Positions 32,185 through 43,213 of a stretch of DNA of 64,000 bases are shown piece by piece. The position numbers and the translations under genes are program-made. The notes beneath the pieces were generated by a model. The model had not been told where the DNA came from. It saw only the letters and a program-made list of their open reading frames with translations, and made no database searches. Every line of letters begins with the position of its first letter. Position 1 is the stretch's first letter. Source of the stretch: Tubulanus polymorphus (Eukaryota; Nemertea; Palaeonemertea; Tubulaniformes; Tubulanidae); the NCBI RefSeq assembly GCF_964204645.1, contig NC_134028.1, forward strand, positions 992,001-1,056,000, read 5' to 3'.

Positions 32185-35100
32185 CTAAAAGCTGAACTGT
32201 TTCAGAAATGTGATGACAGAAACCAAGAACGTGAAAGACAGGATGAAATTAGTAGCTTGAAGTGAAGTTGCGTGAGAAATTCCATCGTCGCCGCATGTAT
32301 TTCTCTTTAGTGGTTTATATTCCTCCTTGATCGCGAAAGTAAAAGGTTTGTCCGGTACCTACAAATATAAGACCATTGAATTACTATAGCAACGATAGCA
32401 GTAAAATTACGATAGCAAAAACATCGGAACAAATAGATTTGTATTGAGGCTAATATCATAACATCACGTGGTCATAAAGTTTGGTCTGTTTGTCGTTATT
32501 TTTCGTCACTTGTATCTGTTATTTTCTATACATCCTTAATTCATTCTCATAATTCCTACATATCTTAAGTCGCATAAAAATGTATATGAGCAGATGAGTA
32601 AAATACGCACCAGTTGATTCTTCATCGAACTGCCGCATTGGGGCCAATATTGTGTGTTCAATATTTCATGTTGGAATTGGCGGATCTTTTCCTGGTCAGT
32701 CCATGTATCGCTTTCTTCATAAAAACTCAACATTATCTTTTTAAGTTTGGGCCAATTCGTCCAATCTATATTCTTACTAAGAATTCATAAAAAATTGAGA
32801 ATATCAAAAAAATCATTTTTGTAAGATTGACCTCTTTATTTCAGTTATATTCTTTTCGAATCGATGAAGTCAGTTTTCTGATACATACTCTTTGAACTGG
32901 TCCCACCAGACTTTAGTCGCTGGTCCTGTTGTATCGGTAAATGTCTGACAATATGTTAGCGGTATTTTCGGATAGTAAGATATGAACGAATAACACATTT
33001 CGGAGGTCGTAGCTTCACCAGCCTTATAGTAATATCAAAACATGACAAATATCATTCATATGCGGGAGATTGAGGACTTTTGTTATCAAATGTTTAGTTA
33101 TAGTGAAGTGGTGTCAGTGTACAAAATATCTATCATTTCAGGACGTAAATTCAGGATCTTGTGATAAAAATGCGTGGATTTGGCTTCAGTTTTAACTATC
33201 TTTATATAAATCGTTTGAACTTACGAAAATAGATTGTAACCATGAAGGCCAATCAAAGATAGCTTCAGTTCAAGACGTTTTCATATCATATTACAATGTA
33301 CCCGTACTTACGGAAGTCAATCATATCATTTATATCACTATGTACGCGTACTTACGTAAGTCACATTTTCGCGCTCTTCGGTATTGAAAGTACATTCGGT
33401 CATAATCGTATCGCCCTAAAATACACAAATTAATATGAAACAAGATATAAACAATTAGACAAAATTGAAGTAACATTTTAAAAGGCAAACTACATACCGG
33501 CTTTACAATGACAGGTTCCCTCAGCGGTCGCCATATCTGATAGTTAAAATCGTATGACGTATCGTCAAATATCCATGGCAACTCGAGACCGTCACGGAAA
33601 TGACGTGTGCGAATTCCTACTCCAGCCAAGTGCGCATGTCCGAACACTGAGAAAATCTTGATTTCTTTTTCATCACCGGTGTATTCTTTAAACGCCTGAA
33701 ATCAATGAATTCATTTTCTAACATCAGATACTGAAATGAAAATTCTCGTTTTCTGTACTGCATTTTCACTACGTTCTTTCAATTTGCAAATAACCTCTTT
33801 GAAATACGTGTTTGTAGAACATACGAAACAATAACTATCATCTCACCCCTTCTAGACATCCTTGTGGACAAAATCCACGATATTTAAACTGTTCTTGGCG
33901 CGGAGGGATAACTGTAGAAAGTGGCTCGCCAAAATCCATACCAGCCGACATTAAACCCACGTCGTATTTACGCAGTTTCGACGTGTAAGTAAATCGCACC
34001 CCAGATGTATCGTATATACCTGAAATATCATATCCGATAATAATCAATCATAAACTCTGTTATTACAAGTCGACGATGGTTTTTTTAGTGAAAAACCGAA
34101 AATTTGAATTTCAATAAATTACAACATTACGATATATAAGTTTTTCGATTTCGTGATTGTGGGGCTTATATTTTACTCTTCTTTTGCGATTCGCATTTGC
34201 GATGTTTTACGCCGTCATGTCATAATGTGTTAAAATGATGTATCTAAAATGTTTTGGTCTCAGCAGAGATAACATCCACGAATGAACACCCTTTCATAAT
34301 TGATTGATTGAATGATGGTAACAGATTTATCTGCGCTGATCTATCTGATCACACCCAATAACTGTGACGGCTTGCAACACTTCAACGTGGCCTGTTGGTC
34401 AAGGGGTATGATTTTCGCTTTGGGTGCGAGAGGTCCCGGGTTCAAATCTCGACAGTTCAAAAAGTTTTATTGTTTTTCTTTATCAAAGGATCCCGCGACA
34501 GCATAAATCTGCCGGTCCCGAGCTATACGTATTTCTTAAATGCAGGTTTATTGACATCGCAAGACAAATATTTCGAAAGCGAATCTTTCTACGCACCTGA
34601 TTTTCGGTGCGGGTTATCGTAATGTATTTCCAGACGGTAGTAAACACTATCGTGCGTGTCTCCAATCGATACGCCAGTGTCTCTCGGAAAGATGATCGCC
34701 TAACAAACGGAAATAATATGAGCGAAAATGAAAATATATGATTTAGATTAGAATTTAGAAAAAGCCGGTCATTCATAGTATAACTAATGATAACTTACTT
34801 CAGCACCGACGGCAAAAACAGCAGCAAATGTCCAACAATTATATAAATAACGCCTCACGCGTGGTGACTTATTTTCTCCATGAACAGATAAAACTGAATC
34901 GTTCAATTTTTTGTTTCGACATTCCAAAACGACCATATGATGGACGAACAACTCATTTCCAGGCTGCACAATTTGTTCGATCTGCAAAATATTAGAATAA
35001 AATCTGAATCAAACTCGACTTTCAAATTTCCATGTGTTGGAAATTAAATCATCCTAAATCATCTCTCTACAATGTCAACATTACATTTTTGTTTTTCTTC

Positions 35101-37611
35101 CCGTTACACCAGTTTCCAATCGAGGCATGAATTGGTTGGTCCCGAACTATACTCAAGGTCATTTTGATTTCATATATGCGCGCGCAAACTTAATCATGAT
35201 TAAAAATAATATGGAAAAGATTTTGTAGTTTGAAATAAGAGTTACCTTCAACACATGATGCTTTCCGGTAACTGGTATCTTGTGGAACGATTGATAATAC
35301 GTGGTCCTCGCTGAGGGAATTTCAATCTAAATAAAACAGTATATATTAATCATTCTCTAAAACCAATATATTTGCTCGTTTCAATTATAGATAGCTGTAA
35401 ACTTACGAGAGGTGTTCTGAATTCAAAGCTTTTGAAATCAGGTCCTGGTGTGAAGGTTGGTTCCGGTTTGTCTAACAGATACAATGTATGAGCACCCCGA
35501 TTAGATTTGTGATACTTCATTTCATCGGGTCCGGTCGGATCTTCGTCGCTATATGCGTATATGATTCTCTGAGCTCCCGACTGCTCGAAATTCATATAGA
35601 AAACAAAATATAAATTTAATCGTGAAACTCGGATTCAGTTCTTAAGGATCCAGTTTCCAGTTGAAACGAAACATATACAGTTATTTTCACTGATCAAATG
35701 AACAACCGTTGAACGGAATCCTGGACTCCCAGTTGCGCAGTCACGACTTACGTCAAAAACTGGTTATAGAACCAAGATGATCGACTGGTCTAGGTCTGGA
35801 CTGTCTGGTCAACTGGCCCCTAATTGTTTACATTCATATCGATTTTTGAGATTAAAATCTTCAACATGATCTTCATTTGAATATATACCTCAATTTTAAG
35901 GTCACCATTTTTATCACAAGTGTCCAATTGGCGGTAGAATGTTAATTGTGTATATCCATCTTTCTCATATCCTTCCTTCAATGTCCAGTTTGCGTATGCG
36001 TCAGGAACAGGCATCGTATTACCCACTCCATGCATATCCTGTTTTTAACAAAGACAATCATTTTTTCTTGTTTTTTTTTCATATATAATTCATGCGATTC
36101 AATGTGAAACGGTTTCTGTACCCGTATGAACGCCGAGCCATGGTTCACCCATCCCACTACAATATCAGCATCTCTCATGCCACCGTTTTTGGACAGCCCG
36201 AAACCCACGTATCCTGTCGTTTTGACGGTCACTCGGAATGTTATCACTGTAGATGGTGGTCCGTCATATTGCCATTCGAGTAGGTATTTCTTGGCTGGAT
36301 CGAGGTAGGATCTTCTCGAGAAATGATGAGGAGCTGGTAGAAATGGACCAGGCATAGTAGTGGTTGTATATGCTGTTGTATTAACGGCATGTCTAGTTGT
36401 TGTTTGGTCTGTTGTTGAATTGTCTACCTGCGTTGCCTGTAACATGAATGAGTTTAACATTCAATGGTTATCTATTTTCACTACATTCTTATTAAACGAT
36501 TTTACGGTAAAAACCGACACTTCAAAAGGAAAAAAACGGGTCCGAAAGGTTTCCTTTAGTTAGTGGTTTATATCAATGTTTTAATCTATCCTGGTCATCT
36601 TCGGGCACACAATAGTTTTTCTATTTTGGGTTTTTACCAGCGAATAAGGCCATCTGAATAATGGTAGGGTATAATCTATTTACTTGATGATCTTCTGAGT
36701 TCAACAGTTTAAACAACATTCATTATATTCACTAAATCTTATTTCTGAAACAGCTTATTCTCACAGGAAACTGTGCGGAACATCGTGAACAGTGCAACAT
36801 ATACCGGTAACTAAAACTATACAAGAGATTTTAACGAAAATACGTGTTGAGAAGTTATTCAAAAAGGTTAAACTAGATCGGTGCAAAATGAACGATAGAT
36901 ACAAACCTTGTATAGTTCGAGCTCTCTGCTTCCTCTGGTGTCATAACCGTGGTATGTTGTATTCCTCAACGAGGGAATCTTAGAATTGGAATATGCCCAA
37001 ATTATATGCACCATGCCCTGAAATATATCGATATCAATATATCAACACCAGACGGATGAAGATAAATCAGATATAATCAGAAAGAAATATTAGGAAATAA
37101 AATTGTACAGGTTTGATGGTCATATCACGGGCGTCGTCTCCTGTGTCCAGATATCGCTCGAATGTAAAATTCATGCGTCCATTTGTGGAAGATGCGTTCA
37201 GTAATTTCCAATCGGACATAGGATCTTCAGTAGGTTGAGATCTGCCAGTTAAATGAGCGTCCTTGAATATAAATACAATATCTTCTATTAGTATTTATGC
37301 ACAATTCGTTAGTATTTCGAGCTTTGTTTTAGTATGAGAAGGTTTAAGTTACTTACAACCAATCTTGCTTTAGTTGTATTTATATCCATCCAACCGACTA
37401 CGACATCGCTACCGGGCATGTTCCCGTCCGGAGAAATACCGAACCCGAACCAGCCGTTAGTCGGTACAGAAACTCGAAATATTATCAAATTGTTCTTCAC
37501 TGCCCAATACATGTGAACTGTATCTCGTTCGTCGAGATATTCGCTCCTCCATGCCTCGGTCACCGCGAAGGAAACTGCCAGCAGCAACGAAAATAGGCAA
37601 AATGTTCTCAT
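32185..37611 (-). CDS. MOXD1: Two-DOMON MOXD1/DBH-like copper monooxygenase, copy 3
   Basis: A close, intact paralogue of copy 2, 809 aa. Exons (5' to 3'): 37611-37357, 37261-37109, 37017-36907, 36436-36122, 36038-35889, 35580-35407, 35326-35246, 34981-34799, 34699-34597, 34019-33847, 33695-33498, 33415-33356, 33022-32889, 32776-32611, 32358-32185 (2430 nt, in frame). It differs from copy 2 mainly by a linker 15 residues shorter between the DOMON domains (exon 4 is 315 nt, not 360) and by scattered substitutions. All copper ligands remain (FVHHMV, VIHYDNP, GHAH, SEMC). The same two cysteines are missing as in copy 2. It lies head to head with the first intact astacin gene, about 900 bp apart. 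Confidence 0.9.
34389..34458 (+). pseudogene. tRNA-Pro pseudogene
   Basis: Duplicate of the tRNA at 25217 within the matching intron of MOXD1-like copy 3. The 3' acceptor strand has become ACAGTTC, so it no longer pairs with GGCCTGT. The T-arm has a base change and a deletion (TCTCGACAG). The anticodon stem has a C-to-T change giving a wobble. It is unlikely to fold or be processed. Confidence 0.85.
35728..35820. mobile_element. Degenerate palindromic MITE-like element, duplicate
   Basis: Counterpart of 26620-26713 in MOXD1-like copy 3, carried by the 9.1-kb duplication. The two are nearly the same, so the insertion predates the duplication. Confidence 0.5.
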
Positions 37612-38512
37612 ATCGCCAGCGATTTGATGGATCGATACTTTTGATTTAGATGAAGAAAGTTACTCTTTTCGATGCTACGTTTTTGACGTCCAGTTTTCGT
37701 GTGCGAAAAGATCATAATATGGAACGGTTTTTACAAGGCAGTCACGTGAGTCGTAGTTCAAATGACGTTATATGTTTTATTGTTCGTGAATCTAATTTTG
37801 GGTCTGGCCGAAATATCGAACTTGTTTTCGTTCATAAAACAAGAAATTCATTGCCGGTTTTCAGTAAAAAATTCTGAGAATTGTTCCACTGTATTTATCA
37901 ACGCAGTTCGTAACTAGTTTGATATCTTAAAGTCGAATATTCTAATATTGTTTATTGGCCGTTTTATTACATGGACCAAGAAAAAACCATAAAGATTAGC
38001 CGCTCCTAAAGAAACTTTTTCGCAATTTCAATGACACGTTCCTGTGCGCATACATCATACACGTCACATTGGCCGTAGGAGCGTGTGGCTAACTGGAATT
38101 AAAACCCAAAGTTTATGGCCAATATGACGTATGTGAGCTACATCAAAAATACATAAAGCGGTCCTCTCTGCCTGAGGCCAGTTTCACGAACACGTGACTG
38201 GGTGTGAGTTTTAATGACTGTCAAGTCTTCCTGTGAACGCAACCCTAAATACCTAATAATCGAAATGCAATTATCTTTCAAATGTCGTCATTTGCGTGGA
38301 TTGAAGGCCGTGGGAAATGACACGTTTAAAACGTTAAACCATCGAATTATATTATAATTATAAATCGTATTCGACTGTGTATCTATGTTTCAGGCTGATT
38401 TATACTCAGATGTGATAAGATGTTTTATCTCTATCGACCATTTGGCCCTATTTAACGCGCAATGAACATCATAGAATTCACAAATTGGGACTAAATTCAG
38501 CCTAAATCCTAA
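37612..38512. promoter_or_regulatory. Shared divergent upstream region, MOXD1-like copy 3 and astacin 1
   Basis: About 900 bp separate the two start codons, which point away from each other. Any core promoters of both genes are likely within it. A CCAAT-type motif (GGCCAATATGACG) lies near 38118 and CACGTG near 38191. No coding region is seen. The arrangement is conserved in the next unit, where the MOXD1 side is broken. Confidence 0.45.
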
Positions 38513-41500
38513 ATGCTGTTCGTATTGATATCAGTCGTGCTTTCGAGCATTGTGGGAACGTCTTCACAGGTAAATAGATCACACAGTAACACTATCTTTT
38601 AACCTTTCACTTCGCAAAGCAATGAACCAGGTTCGTTAATTAATAACCGGTTCTATAATTTTGTCATAGTCGAACATGGCACAACAAACGATCTATTGAA
38701 AATTGTCATTCGATCCACTGAATGGTTACAGATATATGATATACAATCCAAATGTTAAGTCGCAAAAAGAGAGTCCTAAAAAGATTTTTCGAAGGTTGAT
38801 ATCTTTTATCCCGCAACGAAAGAAATACTTACATCGCTCGGGGCTTTTAGCTTCAGTCAATAAAGTATTGAATGATAGAATTAATATACAAAAATCAGTC
38901 GTGAATTGAGAATTTCTTTTAAAATCAGCAATGATATACAGAGGTGGTAAAAAGATATGTTTAAAAGGGCAAATTGTGTCTAGCTTAAATCCCAGGAGGA
39001 CCTATACCTGTTCATCCCTTCATACAGCGCCAGTGTAAAAAAAAGGTTCATGGGAAATAAATTCTGAAAATGAAACCGCTTTGTTAAGTATACGGTAGGA
39101 GGGGTAACTGTCTCTTAATCCCTTTTTTGTATATCAATGTTTCTTTCTGAAAATTACTCATGAAAAACAAATTCGCGGTCGGAATTCAACGAGAATGACA
39201 CTTGTAGCCATCTATTGGAATTTCGTGGAACTAATAGTTTAACGGTACAATTTGACGAGTCCGTAAACCGGGATGATTTCACTCAATCGCCATCTAGTAG
39301 AATAATTAAATAACTGGTAATCTTCTGAAATAATTACCCAGATGTATGGAGTTCTAAACATTGAAAATCAACCAACTGGAGACTTAACTCTCAATCATAA
39401 CTGCGAAAATGGATCCAAAATTCTTCATTCAAGTCAAAACTAAATTGATTTTCATTTGTGTCTTTTTTCAGTTTTCACCTGAATTCATTGAATATAAACG
39501 TAAGTAGCTTTAAATTGTTGTAAGCGTGTGGCACTAGGTGTCGCTGTAGCCCACTTTCAGGCTTAAGGTCCTAGTGACCCAATTAACTGATTTCTTTATT
39601 TTGGTTGCAGAGACTCATCCTGAAGAGTTTTCCGAAAAATTCGAAGGTGACATCGAGATTGCACCGGATCAAAAAGTACGTAACATGTATACATCACGGG
39701 CCAGTTGCACAGTCAACACCATTCTAAGACCGTATTAGTTCTATAGATAATCCAAATTAAAACCACCCTTAAGATTAAAGACAATTTTTTGACTGAGTCA
39801 TGAATATGCAACTGCTGCCCAGTTGCTCAAAATTTCGTTAAAGTTAAGCAGTTGACACGGTGATGATTAGGGCGCATTATAACCGTGGTATTTGTGGGAG
39901 CAAGTTCTGTCAAACGTGTTCTAACTACGATCCATCAGATTCCCTGAAATTATGTTTTTCTTTGTAACGGAAGAATGCTGGGAAACACATCAAAAAATGG
40001 ACGAAAGGAATTGTATATTATGACGTCAGTCAGTTAAGTAAGTTTCGTTATGTGACGTCACAAACGTCCTTCAAAAATAAAAATGCGTCTTTCTTAAACA
40101 TTCACAAAACTGATCGTCGAAAATACTTGATTATCACTTTTTAAGTATAATAGACTCTGTGTGCTAGTGATAGCAATTCATCCTGACGAAGGGTAAGTTT
40201 TTTGGTGTGAATATTACCTGTGATATTTTGTTACAGGTTCGAGGGGTAAAAGTGCAGTGAGAAATGCGCTTCGGGATCTTCAAGTTGCTGTTCAGTCGTG
40301 TGTTCGATTCGAAGAGAGGACACATCAGAAAAACTACATCAGAGTTTACAGTGGTTCGGGGTAAATGGTTTATCTTGGTTACACAGTTATTAGTGGCAGT
40401 ATTTTCATCACTGCTTCTAATTTACACTTATTGTGCACTTCCCAGATATTTACAAAGCTCCGAAGAATGGACCTTAATGTTAACAGCGCTGACAATTTTT
40501 CTATTTATAAAAAAACCGTAATGTTGACTAGATATGAAATCTGCTTGTTGATATTTCGGTCAGCTTTTTCTTTCCATCTTCACGGATCGATTCAAAATTA
40601 CAATTAGTTGTTCAAACGAAGATGTTAATATGATAACTAACCGCCATTTTGAATAAACTTCTGAAGACGGAAAAAAAAATTTCTAGATAGACTTCGCAAC
40701 TAATTTGGTCGTCAATTCGTATATTTGCATTTGTTCGAAGAATATCAGTGCATTTAATTTCAAAACGACGAACTTTTTCAACAAATTCAATTAGATTTTG
40801 TCTATGAAATTAATCAAATATGTTTTTAATTATTTCATGTTGTAGATGTTCGTCGTTTGTAGGAATGATAGGTCGTGGTGCACAAGATCTGTCACTGAAT
40901 GAACATGGGTGTCTCGGTATGGGAACGATTCAACATGAATTTCTACACGCTCTGGGATTTAAGCACGAACAATGTCGAAGTGACCGAGACGAGTATATAG
41001 ATATTCACTGGCAGAATATCGACTCTAGTAAGAGATAGAAAAACATATATATATATATATATATTTGTTGGTTATCACAAGCCGGTTCCATTGTCATAGG
41101 CTTAGACTTCAGATCAGTCTAATACCATCTTAGTTCTATAACCAATCTAACAACTTAAAATCAGGCTTAAGATTTAGCACCTCATATGCTATACCTGCTG
41201 CAGTGCTAGTAAATGTTTCTAGTTAAAATAAATGATTTCTAAAACGTTTTTCTTTTTTCTAGAAATGCAATACAATTTTAGAAAGGCTCAAACTGACAAC
41301 CTCGGTTTAGGTTATGCTTACGAATCAATAATGCATTATGGCAAATATGCTTTTAGGTACAGCAAATTCTCAATTCCATCAGGTTCGAATCCCAGAAATT
41401 GAGGATGATTTTTCCTGTTTTCTATTATCTCTTTTTTTAATCCTAGCTCAAACGGCAAACCGACCTTGACCCCAAAAGATCCCCGAGCTATAATCGGTAA

Positions 41501-42420
41501 GCGTGCACTTCACAAAAGAGATATCGCGATGGTGAGAAAACTTTACGGATGCTCCACAACTATGGGTAATTATATATATGTGAATCTGAGAGCGTTAACG
41601 CTATCGCTACGTTTTTCAACCGATCCAAATTTAGCCCGGGCATAAACTGGTGCGAACCAAACGTTTAAACTCGTTCCGAGTGGGTCCGTGTCTGTTTGGC
41701 GCCAACAAACGTTGGGAAAAAGCCCGGGTCAAACTTCAACATGAGTCAAATTATTCCGTTAAATGCTCAGGCATCGTTTTGATAGCACTTTGAAACGAGT
41801 GAGTGATCTGCACTAATGAAGAGCGGACTAAATCTAACTCGGGCCTGGACCGGGCTAAATCATCTCCGTGTGGTCGCAGTAAACTTCTCGTTTCGGTAAC
41901 AGTACACTCTTATATTTTGGTTGTAATGAAATAGAATGCGTTTGTTCAGATATTCGTTGTTTCCATTTAAAGAAAAGGATTGTCTTTTTTTCTTTCTATA
42001 GAGAAAAATGAGTGCGATTGCGACTATTATACCGGGGGATGTCGTGTGAGTAAACCAGCTCCTAAAGGTTTGGCGTGTAGATGTGTGTATAAAGGCGCCT
42101 GGTCATGTTCTGGTGTAGTTACTCGATGTAAAGATCACGCGTCTGCTAAATGTTCTCAACCGGATAAAACGTTTGAATCTTGCCAGAACGGTGGCGGAGA
42201 CTGCGAAGGTTATCCGTGTGACTGTAATTACAGACGTGGTGGTTGTTACATCAGTGTACCTCCCCTGCCAGGGTCGGCGTGTAAATGCATCTATAAGGGC
42301 GCATGGACGTGTCGCGGACATTCGATAGCGTGTAGAAACTCTGATGATGAGAAATGTAAAAATCCGGATAAATCGTACGCGACGTGTGAGCAAGGTCGTG
42401 GAGATTGCGGGGGATATTAA
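38513..42420 (+). CDS. Astacin-family zinc metalloprotease with twin 10-Cys tail, copy 1
   Basis: A secreted protease precursor, 383 aa. Exons: 38513-38569, 39472-39499, 39611-39675, 39974-40037, 40237-40360, 40846-41027, 41263-41356, 41447-41565, 42002-42420 (1152 nt, in frame). Residues 1-19 are a signal peptide. The short propeptide has the FEGD motif with D42 as the likely aspartate switch. The catalytic domain holds the zinc site [11 protein letters not shown] (143-153) and the Met-turn SIMHYG with Y199 as fifth ligand. C156 in HEQCRSDRD is unusual next to the active site. Residues 245-383 form two tandem repeats, each with ten cysteines and shared phrases (YKGAW, NPDK/QPDK, GDC-GY). I cannot name that repeat family. 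Proteolysis of extracellular proteins is expected from the family. AATAAA lies at 42742-42747. Confidence 0.9.
39698..39820. mobile_element. Palindromic MITE-like element in astacin intron 3
   Basis: It opens GGGCCAGTTGCACAGTCA and closes TCATGAATATGCAACTGCTGCCC, with the interior phrases of the family at 6748. It begins exactly where the 9.1-kb duplication ends. A duplicate lies at 51946-52068. Confidence 0.6.
41630..41862. mobile_element. Inverted-repeat element in astacin intron 8
   Basis: ATTTAGCCCGGGCATAAACT at the left is mirrored by GGACCGGGCTAAAT at the right, about 230 bp apart. Between them are further short inverted phrases around CCCGGG. Non-coding. A duplicate lies at 53878-54110. 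Confidence 0.5.
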
Positions 42421-43213
42421 ACTACAGTGCGCGGATGGACCCAGGGTCAATGAAGGAGGCGCGCCCGAACGGAAGGTGTCCATTTAAGAAATTTAGGGCC
42501 ATTTCCAAGCTTTGTAGTGATTTCATTGCTTATACAGTAAGATTTCAGAACTTCTCATTAAAATGGTAAAACGTCTCAAAAAATTTAAATATTCTAATAG
42601 TTATTCTTTATATTCAATCCCGAGGTAAAGGGAATTTTAAGGGACCTCAAAATTCTAGGTTGGTCGGGCCTGGTCTGCCACAACTGTGCACCCTGTAACA
42701 TGTCCTTGTTTGTAAATGTGATCATACTTGTTTTGAGTAAAAATAAATCTGCCGCAGTGAAACCGGTTACTTATTAATCAGCTCGTGTGTCTTCCTTGCT
42801 TTTCTTTATATTGCATTCATGCGAATCTAGCTTACTTGTGTCGTACACTGTTTCAGAATAATGTATGCCATGTTGTGTAGGTCGAAATCCTGTTTTTTCG
42901 GTTCAAAACTCATACATAGTCATGTGCTACGCATATTTTTGTAATTAAAGAGGAATTTTTATTTTGCTTTCGGCATCTCTCTCACCACGCTGACTAATTA
43001 GATTGGATTATATATCAGCAGCGCTTAAACGGTCGTTTTATCAATTGCGCACAATCAAAGCCCAATTAAACAATCATTAAACTAAGCAGTGTATGTGCCA
43101 TAACTTATCTACGAGGAGTCTCTACAACAGTTCGTTCGATGTTATCTACTCAAAAGGAATTTAAGTGAAGTTTAGGCCTCCTTTATATCCACAGTCGCTA
43201 CCGAATCTCCTTT
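42421..43213. other. Astacin 3' region and transporter A1 upstream region
   Basis: It contains the astacin poly(A) signal. About 42600-42790 resembles 46025-46200, so the old transporter duplication also copied astacin 3' sequence. A conserved block near 43128-43192 (ACAACAGTTCGTTCGAT, then AGGCCTCCTTTATA) precedes all four transporters and is probably their 5' UTR or promoter. Confidence 0.5.

Larger units (their letters stand above)
30549..39697. repeat. 9.1-kb tandem duplication, unit 2
   Basis: Direct repeat of 21442-30548 with scattered substitutions and small indels. It carries the 3' fragment of copy 1, MOXD1-like copy 3 and the first exons of an astacin gene, which continues intact beyond the unit. 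Its right limit at 39697 falls exactly at the left edge of a palindromic element. Confidence 0.85.

Noticed and set aside
42103-42483. Minus-strand frames opposite the astacin Cys-rich tail (also 54351-54731)
   Set aside because: They are antisense shadows of the Cys-rich exon.
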